Source: Candidatus Rubrivivax defluviihabitans (lineage in GTDB: Bacteria; Pseudomonadota; Gammaproteobacteria; Burkholderiales; Burkholderiaceae_C). Taken from it: a DNA stretch of 64,000 bases. Below are positions 37,393-46,089 of this stretch, in pieces (position 1 is the first letter of the stretch; each line of letters starts with the position of its first letter). The stretch spans positions 434,001 through 498,000 of the forward strand of contig JADJMW010000001.1 in assembly GCA_016709385.1 (NCBI GenBank), written 5' to 3'. The position numbers were made by a program, and so were the translations under genes. The notes beneath the pieces are model-generated. The model made no database searches, was not told the DNA's origin, and saw only the letters and a list, made by a program, of their open reading frames with translations.

Positions 37393-38529
37393 ATGCCGAT
37401 GCGCCTGGCCCTGGTCGCCGGCGAGGCCTCGGGCGACCTGCTCGGCGGCCTGCTGCTGGCGGCGCTGCGCCGGCGCTGGCCCGAGCTGCGCGCCGTGGGC
37501 ATCGGTGGCCCGCGCCTGGCCGAACAGGGCTTCGAAGCCTGGTGGCCGCACGAGCGGCTGGCGGTGCGAGGCTACGTCGAGGTCCTGCGGCATTACCGCG
37601 AGATCTCGGGCATCCGCGATGCCTTGGCCGAGCGATTGCTGCAGGAGCGGCCGGCGGCCTTCATCGGCGTCGACGCACCCGACTTCAACCTGGGCCTGGA
37701 GGCGCGCCTGAAGGCGGCCGGCGTGAAGACGATCCACTTCGTCTGTCCGTCGATCTGGGCCTGGCGCGGCGGCCGCGTAAAGAAGATGGCCGCCAGTTGC
37801 GACCATGTGCTGTGCCTGTTTCCCTTCGAGCCCGAACTGCTGCGCGCGCACGGTGTGGCGGCTACCTACGTCGGCCACCCCCTGGCCGACGTCATCCCGT
37901 TGCAGCCGCCACGCGCCGCCAGCCGCGCCGCGCTGGGGTTGGCCGAGAGCGATGCGGTGGTGGCGGTGTTGCCGGGCAGCCGGCGCTCCGAGATCCAGTA
38001 CATCGCGCCGGCCTTTCTGGAGGCCGCCGCGCGGCTGCACCGCGAGCGGCCGGCGCTGCGTTTCGTGCTGCCGCTGGCGCCCGGGCTGCGCGGCCTCGTC
38101 GAGCCGCTGGTGGCCCGGCATGCCGCGGGCGTGCCGCTGCAATTGCTCGAAGGCCAGTCGCACACCGCGCTGGCGGCCTGCGACCTGACCCTCATCGCCA
38201 GCGGTACCGCGACGCTGGAGGCGGCGCTGTTCAAGCGGCCCATGGTCATCGGCTACCGCATGCACCCCTTGAGCTGGCAGCTCATGAAGCGCATGGGTTA
38301 CCAGCCCTGGGTGGGACTGCCCAATATCCTGTGCCGCGACTTCGTGGTGCCCGAACTGCTGCAGGGCGACTGTCGCCCCGACGCCTTGGCCGCCGCGGTG
38401 CGCAGCGGGCTCGACGACGCCGCCGGCGCCGCGCAGGTCGCGCAGCGCTTCACCGAACTGCACCATCTGCTCAAGCGCGACACCGCGCGCTGTGCCACCG
38501 ATGCCATCGCGCAAGTCCTCCAGGCCTGA
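37393..38529 (+). CDS. lpxB: Lipid-A-disaccharide synthase LpxB
   Basis: 378-residue GT19 glycosyltransferase joining lipid X and UDP-diacylglucosamine. Motifs: LVAGEASGDLLGG at the N-terminus, FVCPSIWAWRGGRVKKMA, VLPGSRRSEIQ, and a nucleotide-binding C-terminal half (LIASGTATLEAALFKRPMVI). ATG 37393 or 37399 are both possible starts. It overlaps the start of rnhB by 29 bases, so the two are coupled. Confidence 0.96.
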   Translation: MPMRLALVAGEASGDLLGGLLLAALRRRWPELRAVGIGGPRLAEQGFEAWWPHERLAVRGYVEVLRHYREISGIRDALAERLLQERPAAFIGVDAPDFNLGLEARLKAAGVKTIHFVCPSIWAWRGGRVKKMAASCDHVLCLFPFEPELLRAHGVAATYVGHPLADVIPLQPPRAASRAALGLAESDAVVAVLPGSRRSEIQYIAPAFLEAAARLHRERPALRFVLPLAPGLRGLVEPLVARHAAGVPLQLLEGQSHTALAACDLTLIASGTATLEAALFKRPMVIGYRMHPLSWQLMKRMGYQPWVGLPNILCRDFVVPELLQGDCRPDALAAAVRSGLDDAAGAAQVAQRFTELHHLLKRDTARCATDAIAQVLQA

Positions 38530-39187
38530 ACAGCTGGGCCTGGACTGGCCCGAGCCGCCGCGCACGCGCGGCGCTCCGCCACGGCGGCGCGTGCGCGCGT
38601 TGCCGGCACTGGTGGCCGGCGTCGACGAAGCCGGCCGCGGCCCGCTGGCCGGGCCGGTGGTGGCGGCGGCGGTGATCCTGGACGAATTGCAGCCCGTGCG
38701 CGGCCTGGCCGACTCGAAGACGCTGACGGCGGCGCGGCGCGAACGCCTGTACCACGAGATCTGCGCCAAGGCGCTGTGCGTATCCATTGCCGAGGCCAGC
38801 GCCGAGGAGATCGACCGCCTGAATATCCTGCAGGCTACGCTGCTGGCCATGCAGCGTGCGGTGCAGGGCCTGCGCCTGGCGCCCAAGCAGGTGCTGGTCG
38901 ACGGCAACCGGGTGCCGGCGCTGACCATGCCCGTGCAGGCCGTCGTCGGGGGCGATGCCACCGTGGCCGCCATCTCGGCCGCGTCGATCCTGGCCAAGGT
39001 GCACCGCGACCGCCTGTGCCTGGAACTGCACGCGCGGTTTCCGGACTATGGCTTCGACGGCCACAAGGGCTACCCGACACGCGAGCACCTGGCAGCGTTG
39101 CAGCGTCACGGCCCGTGCGCGGCGCACCGCCGCAGCTTCGCGCCGGTGCGCCTGGCCAGCCACGGGACCTCGGAGGACGGTGCTTGA
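38501..39187 (+). CDS. rnhB: Ribonuclease HII
   Basis: 228-residue RNase HII, which nicks at ribonucleotides in DNA and starts ribonucleotide excision repair. The catalytic motif VAGVDEAGRGPLAGPVVAAA carries the D-E pair; further acidic residues lie in GLADSKTLT and the DGHKGYPT segment. An N-terminal Arg/Pro-rich stretch of about 35 residues precedes the domain. ATG 38501 is chosen over GTG 38492. It overlaps lpxB by 29 bases and the following methylase by 4; lpxB-rnhB is a conserved pair. Confidence 0.95.
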   Translation: MPSRKSSRPEQLGLDWPEPPRTRGAPPRRRVRALPALVAGVDEAGRGPLAGPVVAAAVILDELQPVRGLADSKTLTAARRERLYHEICAKALCVSIAEASAEEIDRLNILQATLLAMQRAVQGLRLAPKQVLVDGNRVPALTMPVQAVVGGDATVAAISAASILAKVHRDRLCLELHARFPDYGFDGHKGYPTREHLAALQRHGPCAAHRRSFAPVRLASHGTSEDGA

Positions 39188-39969
39188 TCGGGCCACTGCG
39201 CATTACTTCGCGCGACAACCCGCTGCTGATGCGGCTGCGCCGCTTGTCGCAGGACGGCGCGGCCTATCGCCGCCTGGGCCAGGTGTGGCTGGAAGGCGAT
39301 CACTTGTGCCGCGCCTGGCGTGAGCGCGGCGGTGCGGCGGCGCAGGCCGTGCTCAGTGAAGCGGCCTGGCAGGACACCCGCCTGCGCGAACTCGCGGCCG
39401 GCGCCGCGAAGGTGGTGGTCGTGCCCGCGCCGCTGTTTGCCGGGTTCAGCGCGCTGGAGTCGCCGGCTGCCGTCGGTTTCGTGATCGACCTGCCACCGCC
39501 GGCACGGGTGCTGCCGCACGTGCCCAGCGTGGTGCTGGACCGCCTGCAGGACCCCGGCAACGTAGGCAGCGTGCTGCGCAGCGCGGCGGCCTTCGGCGTG
39601 GCCCAGGTCTTGGCGCTGAAGGGGACGGTGGCGCTGTGGTCGCCCAAGGTGCTGCGCGCCGGCATGGGGGCGCACTTCGGCTTGCGGCTGGCCGAGGGCC
39701 TGGACGAGGACGCGCTCGCTGCGCTCGCGGTGCCGCTGGTGGCCACCAGTTCGCACGCTGGCGACGAGCTGCCACGCGCTGCCTTGCCCTGGCCCTGCGC
39801 CTGGGTGCTGGGTCACGAAGGGCAGGGTGTCGCGCATGCACTGCTGGCGCGTTGCGCGTTTCAGCTGCGCATCCCGCAGCCCGGCGGCGAGGAATCGCTC
39901 AACGTGGCCGCCGCGGCGGCGGTCTGCCTGTATGAATCGGCGCGGCGCCGACTCATGGACGGGCCGTAA
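39184..39969 (+). CDS. TrmH/SpoU-family RNA 2'-O-methyltransferase
   Basis: 261-residue SPOUT methylase. The N-terminal substrate-binding region (ITSRDNPLLMRLRRLSQDGA) is followed by the three SpoU motifs: VLDRLQDPGNVGSVLRSAAA, AWVLGHEGQGV and IPQPGGEESLNVAAAAAVCL. The knot is complete, so SAM-dependent ribose methylation of rRNA or tRNA is expected, but the target cannot be named. The TTG start overlaps the rnhB stop. Last gene of the long rpsB operon; convergent with ppsR, 9 bases apart. Confidence 0.9.
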   Translation: MIGPLRITSRDNPLLMRLRRLSQDGAAYRRLGQVWLEGDHLCRAWRERGGAAAQAVLSEAAWQDTRLRELAAGAAKVVVVPAPLFAGFSALESPAAVGFVIDLPPPARVLPHVPSVVLDRLQDPGNVGSVLRSAAAFGVAQVLALKGTVALWSPKVLRAGMGAHFGLRLAEGLDEDALAALAVPLVATSSHAGDELPRAALPWPCAWVLGHEGQGVAHALLARCAFQLRIPQPGGEESLNVAAAAAVCLYESARRRLMDGP

Positions 39970-39978
39970 ACCGGCGGT

Positions 39979-40845
39979 TCAGTAGATCAGCCGGTCGGGC
40001 CGCAGGTCGCGCAGGATGGTGGTGGCGATCTCCTCGATCGACTTGTGCGTGCTCGACAGCCAGGCGATGCTCTCGCGGCGCATCATGGCCTCGGCCTCAT
40101 TGACCTCGAAGCGGCAGTTCTCCAGCGATGCGTAGCGGCTGCCCGGCCGCCGTTCGTTGCGGATCTGCGCCAGCCGCGCGGGGTCGATGGTGAGGCCGAA
40201 GCACTTGCGTTTGTAGGGAGCCAGCACCGAGGGCAGGCGGCCGCGTTCGAAGTCGTCGGGAATGAGCGGGTAGTTGGCGGCCTTGATGCCGTGCTGCATG
40301 GCCAGGTACAGCGAAGTCGGCGTCTTGCCGCTGCGGCTGACGCCGACCAGGATGACGTCGGCGATGTCCAGGTTCGCCGCCGACTGCCCGTCGTCGTGTT
40401 GCAGCGAGAAATTGATGGCCTCGATGCGGTCGTGGTACTCCTGGCTCTGGCTGGTCTCCGAGAAGCGGCCGACGCGGTGGCTGCTCTTGACGCCGAACTC
40501 CACTTCCAGCGGTTCGACGAAGGTGCGGAACAGGTCCAGCACCAGGCCCTTGCAGCGTTCGCTCCTGACGATGTCGCGCACGGCGTCGTCGACCAGGGTG
40601 ATGAAGACGATGGGCCGCTTGCCTTCGCGGTCGTGCGACTCGTTGATCTCGGCGACCACGCGCACGGCCTTTTCCACGCTGTCGATGAAGGGCCGCCGCA
40701 CATGCCGCGGCTTGGCCGGAAACTGGTTGAGGATGGAATTGCCGAAGGTCTCGGCGGTGATGCCGGTGCCGTCCGAGACAAAGAACACGGTGCGTTCGGG
40801 CATGGGGCTGGGGGCGGCGGCGCGCGCTGGGGAAGTCGGCGTCAT
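39979..40845 (-). CDS. ppsR: Phosphoenolpyruvate synthase regulatory protein (pyruvate, water dikinase kinase/phosphorylase)
   Basis: 288-residue DUF299 protein that inactivates PpsA by ADP-dependent threonine phosphorylation and reactivates it by Pi-dependent removal. Motifs: FFVSDGTGITAETFGNSIL at the N-terminus, a P-loop GVSRSGKTPTSLYL near the middle, and the C-terminal RYASLENCRFEVNEAEAMMR. It is divergent from ppsA with a 162-base gap, the usual arrangement, so both gene products act on the same node. The first 14 residues are Pro/Ala-rich; an internal ATG giving MPERTVFFVSDG is an alternative start. Confidence 0.95.
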   Translation of the reverse strand: MTPTSPARAAAPSPMPERTVFFVSDGTGITAETFGNSILNQFPAKPRHVRRPFIDSVEKAVRVVAEINESHDREGKRPIVFITLVDDAVRDIVRSERCKGLVLDLFRTFVEPLEVEFGVKSSHRVGRFSETSQSQEYHDRIEAINFSLQHDDGQSAANLDIADVILVGVSRSGKTPTSLYLAMQHGIKAANYPLIPDDFERGRLPSVLAPYKRKCFGLTIDPARLAQIRNERRPGSRYASLENCRFEVNEAEAMMRRESIAWLSSTHKSIEEIATTILRDLRPDRLIY

Positions 40846-40861
40846 GATAAGGAAGAACTCT

Positions 40862-40867
40862 TAGAAT
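40862..40867 (+). promoter_or_regulatory. -10-like element upstream of ppsA
   Basis: TAGAAT in the 162-base divergent ppsR/ppsA gap, 140 bases before the ppsA ATG. No good -35 at 17-bp spacing (GCGTCA). The gap otherwise shows only a Shine-Dalgarno (CACGGAG) just before ppsA. Confidence 0.3.
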
Positions 40868-41007
40868 CGAAGCATCATTCCGCCGCACGGCCCCGACGTG
40901 GATTTCAGCCCCCGACCAGCAGAACAACACAGCGCCGGCAGGCGCCGCGGCTGCGGTTCGGTCGCGCATGCGGAAGCACCGGTTTACCCACATCACGGAG
41001 CTTTCCC

Positions 41008-43425
41008 ATGTCACAAGCCCCCCTGGCGACCGCCCTGGTCGCACCGTTCGAAGCCCTGAGGATGACCGACGTCGAGGTGGTGGGCGGCAAGAACGCCTCC
41101 CTCGGCGAAATGATCAGCCAGCTGGCCGCCACCGGCGTGCGCGTGCCCGGTGGTTTCGCCACCACGGCGCACGCCTTTCGCGAATTCCTGCGCCACGGCG
41201 GGCTGGGCCAACGCATCCAGGACAAGCTGGCCACGCTGGACGTCGACGACGTGCGCGCACTGGCCGCGGCCGGCGCGCAGATCCGCCAGTGGATCGTCGA
41301 CACCCCGCTGCCGCCGGCGCTGGAAGCCGGCATCCGCGAGCATTTCCAGCGCCTGGTGGCGGGCAGCCCCGAAGCCAGTTTTGCCGTGCGCTCTTCGGCT
41401 ACGGCCGAGGACCTGCCCGATGCCTCTTTCGCCGGCCAGCAGGAGACCTTCCTGAACGTCACCGGCATCGACGACGTGCTGCACCGCATCAAGGAGGTCT
41501 TCGCGTCGCTGTACAACGACCGCGCCATCAGCTACCGCGTGCACAAGGGCTTTGCCCATGCCGAGGTGGCGCTGTCGGCCGGCGTGCAGCGCATGGTGCG
41601 CTCCGACCTCGGCTCGGCCGGCGTCGTCTTCACCATCGACACCGAGTCCGGCTTCAAGGACGTGGTTTTCATCACCTCGAGCTACGGTCTGGGCGAAACG
41701 GTGGTCCAGGGCTCGGTCAATCCCGACGAGTTCTATGTCCACAAGCCGCTGCTGGCGGCGGGCCGCTTCCCGGTCATCCGCCGCGTGCTCGGCTCCAAGC
41801 TGCAGCGCATGGGTTTTGCCAGCGCCGAGGACCGCGCGGCCAGCGGCCGGCTGGTGCAGATCGTCGACACGCCGCCCGAGCAGCGCAACCGCTATTCGCT
41901 GACCGACGCCGATGTCATCGAACTGGCGCGCTACGCGATCATCATCGAGACGCACTATGGCCGGCCGATGGATATCGAGTGGGGCAAGGACGGCATCGAC
42001 GGCCAACTCTACATCCTGCAGGCGCGGCCGGAAACGGTGAAGAGCCAGGTCGGCGACAAGGTCGAGCACCGCTACAAGCTCAAGGGCGATCGCAGCAAGA
42101 ATACCGTCCTGGCCGAGGGCCGGGCCATCGGCCAGAAGGTGGGCACGGGCCCCGTGCGCCTGGTGCGCAGCCCGGCCGAGATGGAACGTGTGCAACCCGG
42201 CGACGTGCTGGTGACCGACATGACCGACCCCAACTGGGAACCGGTCATGAAGCGCGCCTCGGCCATAGTCACCAACCGCGGCGGCCGCACCTGCCACGCG
42301 GCCATCATCGCACGCGAACTCGGCATCCCCGCCGTGGTGGGCTGCGGCAACGCCACCGAGCGTGTGCACGAAGGCAACCTGGTGACCGTGTCCTGCGCCG
42401 AGGGCGACACCGGCTACATCTACGACGGCCTGCTGGAAACCGAGGTCAGCGAAGTACAGCGCGGCGACATGCCCTACTGCCCGATCAAGATCATGATGAA
42501 CGTCGGCAACCCGCAGCTGGCCTTCGACTTCGCGCAGATGCCCAATTCGGGCGTCGGCCTGGCGCGGCTGGAATTCATCATCAACAACAACATCGGCGTG
42601 CACCCGAAGGCGATCCTCGACTACCCGAATATCGACCCCGACCTGAAGAAGGCCGTCGAATCGGTGGCGCGTGGGCACGCCTCGCCGCGGGCCTTCTACG
42701 TCGACAAGCTCACCGAGGGCATCGCCACCATCGCCGCGGCCTTCTGGCCCAAGCCGGTGATCGTGCGGCTGTCCGACTTCAAGAGCAACGAGTACAAGAA
42801 GCTCATCGGCGGCACGCGCTACGAGCCCGACGAAGAGAACCCGATGCTGGGCTTCCGCGGCGCCAGCCGCTATATCAGCGGCGACTTCAAGGACGCCTTC
42901 GCGATGGAGTGCGAGGCGCTCAAGCGCGCGCGCAGCGACATGGGCCTGACCAACATCGAGATCATGGTGCCGTTCGTGCGCACGGTGAAACAGGCCGAAC
43001 GGGTGGTGGCCATGCTCGCCGATCGCGGCCTGAAGCGCGCTGCGTCTGGCGGTGGGGACGGCCTGAAGCTGATCATGATGTGCGAGGTGCCCAGCAACGC
43101 CATCCTTGCCGAACAGTTCCTGGAGCACTTCGACGGCATGTCGATCGGCTCCAACGACCTCACGCAGCTCACGCTGGGCCTGGACCGCGACTCCGGCCTG
43201 GAGCAGCTGGCCAGCGATTTCGACGAGCGTGACCCCGCGGTCAAGGCGCTGATCTCGCGCGCCATCGCCGCCTGCCGCGCCACCGGCAAGTATGTCGGCA
43301 TCTGCGGGCAGGGGCCGAGCGACCACCCCGACTTCGCCGACTGGCTGGCGGCCGAGGGCATCGTCTCGATCTCGCTCAACCCCGACACGGTGGTCGAGAC
43401 CTGGACGCGGCTGGCCTCGCGCTAG
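41008..43425 (+). CDS. ppsA: Phosphoenolpyruvate synthase
   Basis: 805-residue PpsA, making PEP from pyruvate and ATP for gluconeogenesis. Three domains: the N-terminal ATP-grasp (VVGGKNASLGEMISQLA, FAVRSSATAEDLPDASFAGQ), the phosphohistidine swivel domain with the catalytic His in NRGGRTCHAAIIAREL, and the C-terminal PEP/pyruvate barrel (IGSNDLTQLTLGLDRDS, with the Cys region YVGICGQGPSDHPDF). ATG 41008 follows CACGGAG; the long open frame upstream is antisense to ppsR and not part of it. Confidence 0.98.
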   Translation: MSQAPLATALVAPFEALRMTDVEVVGGKNASLGEMISQLAATGVRVPGGFATTAHAFREFLRHGGLGQRIQDKLATLDVDDVRALAAAGAQIRQWIVDTPLPPALEAGIREHFQRLVAGSPEASFAVRSSATAEDLPDASFAGQQETFLNVTGIDDVLHRIKEVFASLYNDRAISYRVHKGFAHAEVALSAGVQRMVRSDLGSAGVVFTIDTESGFKDVVFITSSYGLGETVVQGSVNPDEFYVHKPLLAAGRFPVIRRVLGSKLQRMGFASAEDRAASGRLVQIVDTPPEQRNRYSLTDADVIELARYAIIIETHYGRPMDIEWGKDGIDGQLYILQARPETVKSQVGDKVEHRYKLKGDRSKNTVLAEGRAIGQKVGTGPVRLVRSPAEMERVQPGDVLVTDMTDPNWEPVMKRASAIVTNRGGRTCHAAIIARELGIPAVVGCGNATERVHEGNLVTVSCAEGDTGYIYDGLLETEVSEVQRGDMPYCPIKIMMNVGNPQLAFDFAQMPNSGVGLARLEFIINNNIGVHPKAILDYPNIDPDLKKAVESVARGHASPRAFYVDKLTEGIATIAAAFWPKPVIVRLSDFKSNEYKKLIGGTRYEPDEENPMLGFRGASRYISGDFKDAFAMECEALKRARSDMGLTNIEIMVPFVRTVKQAERVVAMLADRGLKRAASGGGDGLKLIMMCEVPSNAILAEQFLEHFDGMSIGSNDLTQLTLGLDRDSGLEQLASDFDERDPAVKALISRAIAACRATGKYVGICGQGPSDHPDFADWLAAEGIVSISLNPDTVVETWTRLASR

Positions 43426-43495
43426 CCGGCACGGCGCCGCGCCACTGCGGGTTTCCCGGGGCCGCGACCGCCGCGCCGCTGCGGGCGCCGGCGCA

Positions 43496-43501
43496 GATAA
43501 T
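43496..43501 (+). promoter_or_regulatory. -10-like element six bases before the DUF4212 start
   Basis: GATAAT immediately precedes GTGCCG and the ATG at 43508. If used as a -10 it would start transcription at or near the ATG. There is no -35 match and no Shine-Dalgarno. Confidence 0.3.
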
Positions 43502-43507
43502 GTGCCG

Positions 43508-43804
43508 ATGTCGACGGCTTCCGGACATCGGTTCTGGCTGCGGACCCGGCGCCTGACGGGTGGCCTGCTCGCCGTGTGGCTGGCCGTGAACCTGCTGGTA
43601 CCGTGGTTTGCGCGCGACCTGAACCAGTGGCAGGCGTTCGGTTTTCCGCTGGGCTTCTGGCTGGCCGCTGAAGGGGCCCTGCTGGTGTACCTGGCGATCA
43701 TCGCGGCCTACGTGGTGGCGATGGACCGGCTGGAAGCCGCTTACCTGGCCGAACAGGCCGCAACCAGCGCGGGCGCCGCAGGCCCCGGCCCGGAGTCCGC
43801 ATGA
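43508..43804 (+). CDS. DUF4212 sodium/solute symporter small subunit
   Basis: 98-residue membrane protein with two hydrophobic helices (LTGGLLAVWLAVNLLVPWFA and LGFWLAAEGALLVYLAIIAA), a DUF4212/TIGR03647 small subunit. Members are found immediately upstream of a VC_2705-type symporter, exactly as here (stop and next ATG overlap, ATGA). It is presumed to assemble with the large subunit. No Shine-Dalgarno is visible. Confidence 0.88.
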   Translation: MSTASGHRFWLRTRRLTGGLLAVWLAVNLLVPWFARDLNQWQAFGFPLGFWLAAEGALLVYLAIIAAYVVAMDRLEAAYLAEQAATSAGAAGPGPESA

Positions 43805-45933
43805 CGGCACCGGCCGGCGCATCGCAGGGCGCCGACCGCGACTTCTCCCGCATCCTGGCGCGGCGCTATGCGCTGTTCCTGCTGGCCTTCTTCGCCCTCA
43901 TCGCCATGATGGCCGTGGCCGAGCGCCTGGGCCTGCCGCGCGGCTGGATCGGCGCCACTTTCCTGGTCGTCACGGTGGCCGTCTACGCCGGCATCGGGTT
44001 TCGCTGCCGCACCTCCACGCCGGTGGAATATTTCGTGGCCGGCCGCCGCGTGCCGGCGGTGTTCAACGGTCTGGCCACCGCCGCTGACTGGATGTCGGCG
44101 GCTTCGTTCATCGGCACCGCCGGCGTGCTGTACCTGCAGGGTTACGGCGGCCTGGCCTACATCCTGGGCTGGACGGGCGGCTACTGCCTGCTTGCGCTGC
44201 TGCTCGCCCCCTACCTGCGGCGTTTCGGCGAGTACACCGTGCCCGATTTCCTGGGTGCGCGTTACGGCGGCCAGTTGCCGCGGCTGATCGGCGCTGGCGC
44301 GGCCATCGGCGTGTCCTTCGTCTACGTGGTGGTGCAGATCTACGGCGTGGGGCTGATCACTTCGCACCTCACCGGTTTCGGGTTCGAGTTGGGTGTCTTC
44401 GTCGGCCTGGGCGGCGTGCTGGTGTGTTCCTTCCTCGGTGGCATGCGGGCCGTGACCTGGACCCAGGTGGCGCAGTACCTGGTGCTGATGGTGGCCTTCC
44501 TGGTGCCGCTCACCTGGCTGTCGGTCAACCAGACCGGCAGCTGGTTGCCGATGCTGAGCTATGGCCAGCAACTCGAACGCGTGGCCGAGATCGAGCGTGC
44601 GCTGACTGCCGATCCGACCGAGCGCGAGGTCATGGCACTCATGGCGCAGCGCGCCGCCGATGCCGAACGCAAGCTGCTCGACGTACGCACGGCGATGCTG
44701 GAAGACGAGCAGCGGCAGCAGGAACTCATTGCCACCTTGCGCGCCGAGAATGCGCCGCTGGTGCGCATCCAGCGCGCCGAGCGCGAACTGGCGCAGCGGC
44801 CGCGCACCGAGATCCAGGCTCGCCGGCTCTACGAGCGCGAACGCGACAGCGCACTGGCGCGTGCTTCCAGTCTGGCCGGCATGCCGCCACAGACGCTGCC
44901 GTTTGCCGTCAACGGGCCGGGCGGCGTGAAGGTCGCCGGTGGCGGCGAGGGCGCGCCTCCCCAGCGCTTCGACGCGGCGCGCATCAATTTCATCGCCCTG
45001 GTGCTGTGCCTGATGATGGGCACCGCCGCCATGCCGCACGTGCTGACGCGCTACTTCACCACACCTTCGGTTTCGCAGGCGCGGCGCTCGGTGGGCTGGT
45101 CGCTGTTCTTCATCACCTTGCTCTACGTGGCCGCGCCCGCGCTGGCGGTGCTGGTCAAGTTCGAGGTGCTGCAGCATGTGGTCGGGCTGCCCTTCGACGA
45201 ACTGCCGGCCTGGGTGAACCGCTGGTCGCGGCTCGACCCCAGCCTGGTGTCGGTGCGCGACGTCAACGGCGACGGGCTGCTGCAGTTCGGCGAGCTGATG
45301 ATGGCCGGCGACGTGATCGTGCTCGCCGCGCCCGACATCGGCGGCCTGCCGTACTGGGTGACCTGCCTGGTGGCGGTGGGCGGCATGGCCGCCGCGCTGT
45401 CCACCGCCGACGGCCTGCTGCTGACGGTGGCCAATGCCGCCTCGCACGATGTCTACTACCGCGTCGTCAAGCCCGGCGCTTCGGCGGCGGCGCGCGTCAT
45501 CGCCTCCAAGGTGCTGGTCATGGTGATCGCCTTCGTGGCCGCGCTGATCGCGGCACTCAAGATCACCGACATCCTGCAATTCGTCTCGGCGGCCTTCTCG
45601 CTGGCCGCCGCGGCCTTCTTCCCGGCGCTGGTGCTGGGCATCTTCTGGCGCCGCGCCAACCGTGCCGGGGCCAGCGCCGGCATGCTGGCGGGCCTGGGCG
45701 TGTGCGGCTGGTACATGGCGACCAACCTGCCGCTGCTGCGCGCCTGGTTCGGCATCACGCGGCCGCTGGCCGACTGCCAGTGGTGGGGTGTGGAGCCCAT
45801 CGCGGCCGGCGTCTTCGGCGTGCCGGTGGGGTTCGCGGTGATGGTCGCGGTGAGCCTGGCCACGGCACCGCCCGACGAAGAGACGATGAAGTTCATCGAC
45901 CGCATCCGCCTGCCGCAGCCCGGCGAGCGCTGA
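43801..45933 (+). CDS. Sodium:solute symporter, VC_2705 (TIGR03648) subfamily, acetate-symporter-like
   Basis: 710-residue member of the SSS family, often annotated as cation acetate symporter (ActP-like). About twelve to thirteen hydrophobic helices are visible, including the substrate-path motif TAADWMSAASFIGTAGVLYL. Two features stand out: a hydrophilic insert of about 140 residues (about 253-393) rich in Glu/Arg with coiled-coil character, and a 12-residue EF-hand-like loop (487-498, DVNGDGLLQFGE) between two helices. Coupled by 4 bases to the DUF4212 gene. The substrate is unproven; acetate or another small carboxylate is an inference from family naming. Confidence 0.88.
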   Translation: MTAPAGASQGADRDFSRILARRYALFLLAFFALIAMMAVAERLGLPRGWIGATFLVVTVAVYAGIGFRCRTSTPVEYFVAGRRVPAVFNGLATAADWMSAASFIGTAGVLYLQGYGGLAYILGWTGGYCLLALLLAPYLRRFGEYTVPDFLGARYGGQLPRLIGAGAAIGVSFVYVVVQIYGVGLITSHLTGFGFELGVFVGLGGVLVCSFLGGMRAVTWTQVAQYLVLMVAFLVPLTWLSVNQTGSWLPMLSYGQQLERVAEIERALTADPTEREVMALMAQRAADAERKLLDVRTAMLEDEQRQQELIATLRAENAPLVRIQRAERELAQRPRTEIQARRLYERERDSALARASSLAGMPPQTLPFAVNGPGGVKVAGGGEGAPPQRFDAARINFIALVLCLMMGTAAMPHVLTRYFTTPSVSQARRSVGWSLFFITLLYVAAPALAVLVKFEVLQHVVGLPFDELPAWVNRWSRLDPSLVSVRDVNGDGLLQFGELMMAGDVIVLAAPDIGGLPYWVTCLVAVGGMAAALSTADGLLLTVANAASHDVYYRVVKPGASAAARVIASKVLVMVIAFVAALIAALKITDILQFVSAAFSLAAAAFFPALVLGIFWRRANRAGASAGMLAGLGVCGWYMATNLPLLRAWFGITRPLADCQWWGVEPIAAGVFGVPVGFAVMVAVSLATAPPDEETMKFIDRIRLPQPGER

Positions 45934-45975
45934 TGTGGCCGTGATTCGGCCGCTGCTGCGCCCGTCGCGCCGGGC

Positions 45976-45981
45976 TATAAT
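45976..45981 (+). promoter_or_regulatory. -10 element (TATAAT) for the rpsF operon
   Basis: A perfect TATAAT lies 109 bases before the rpsF ATG in a 156-base gap after the symporter gene. The -35 region is GC-rich without a TTGACA match. The remaining leader shows only a Shine-Dalgarno (AAGGAG) before the ATG. Confidence 0.45.
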
Positions 45982-46089
45982 CACCGGCTTTCCTTGCCGC
46001 ACCCGCCATGTCGACGCATCGGGGCGGCTTCCCCACCCGAACTGGCGCAGGCTTTCGTCTGCCGTGGTCGGAATCCACAAGGAGTGTTC

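Noticed and set aside
39962..39998. ACCGGC/GCCGGT inverted repeat between the TrmH-type gene and ppsR
   Set aside because: A 6-bp stem with a 14-base loop lying partly inside ppsR, without a U-tract; too weak to call a terminator.
40045..41007. A long upstream extension of the ppsA frame
   Set aside because: The extension is antisense to ppsR and has no homology; ppsA has a good Shine-Dalgarno and family start at 41008.
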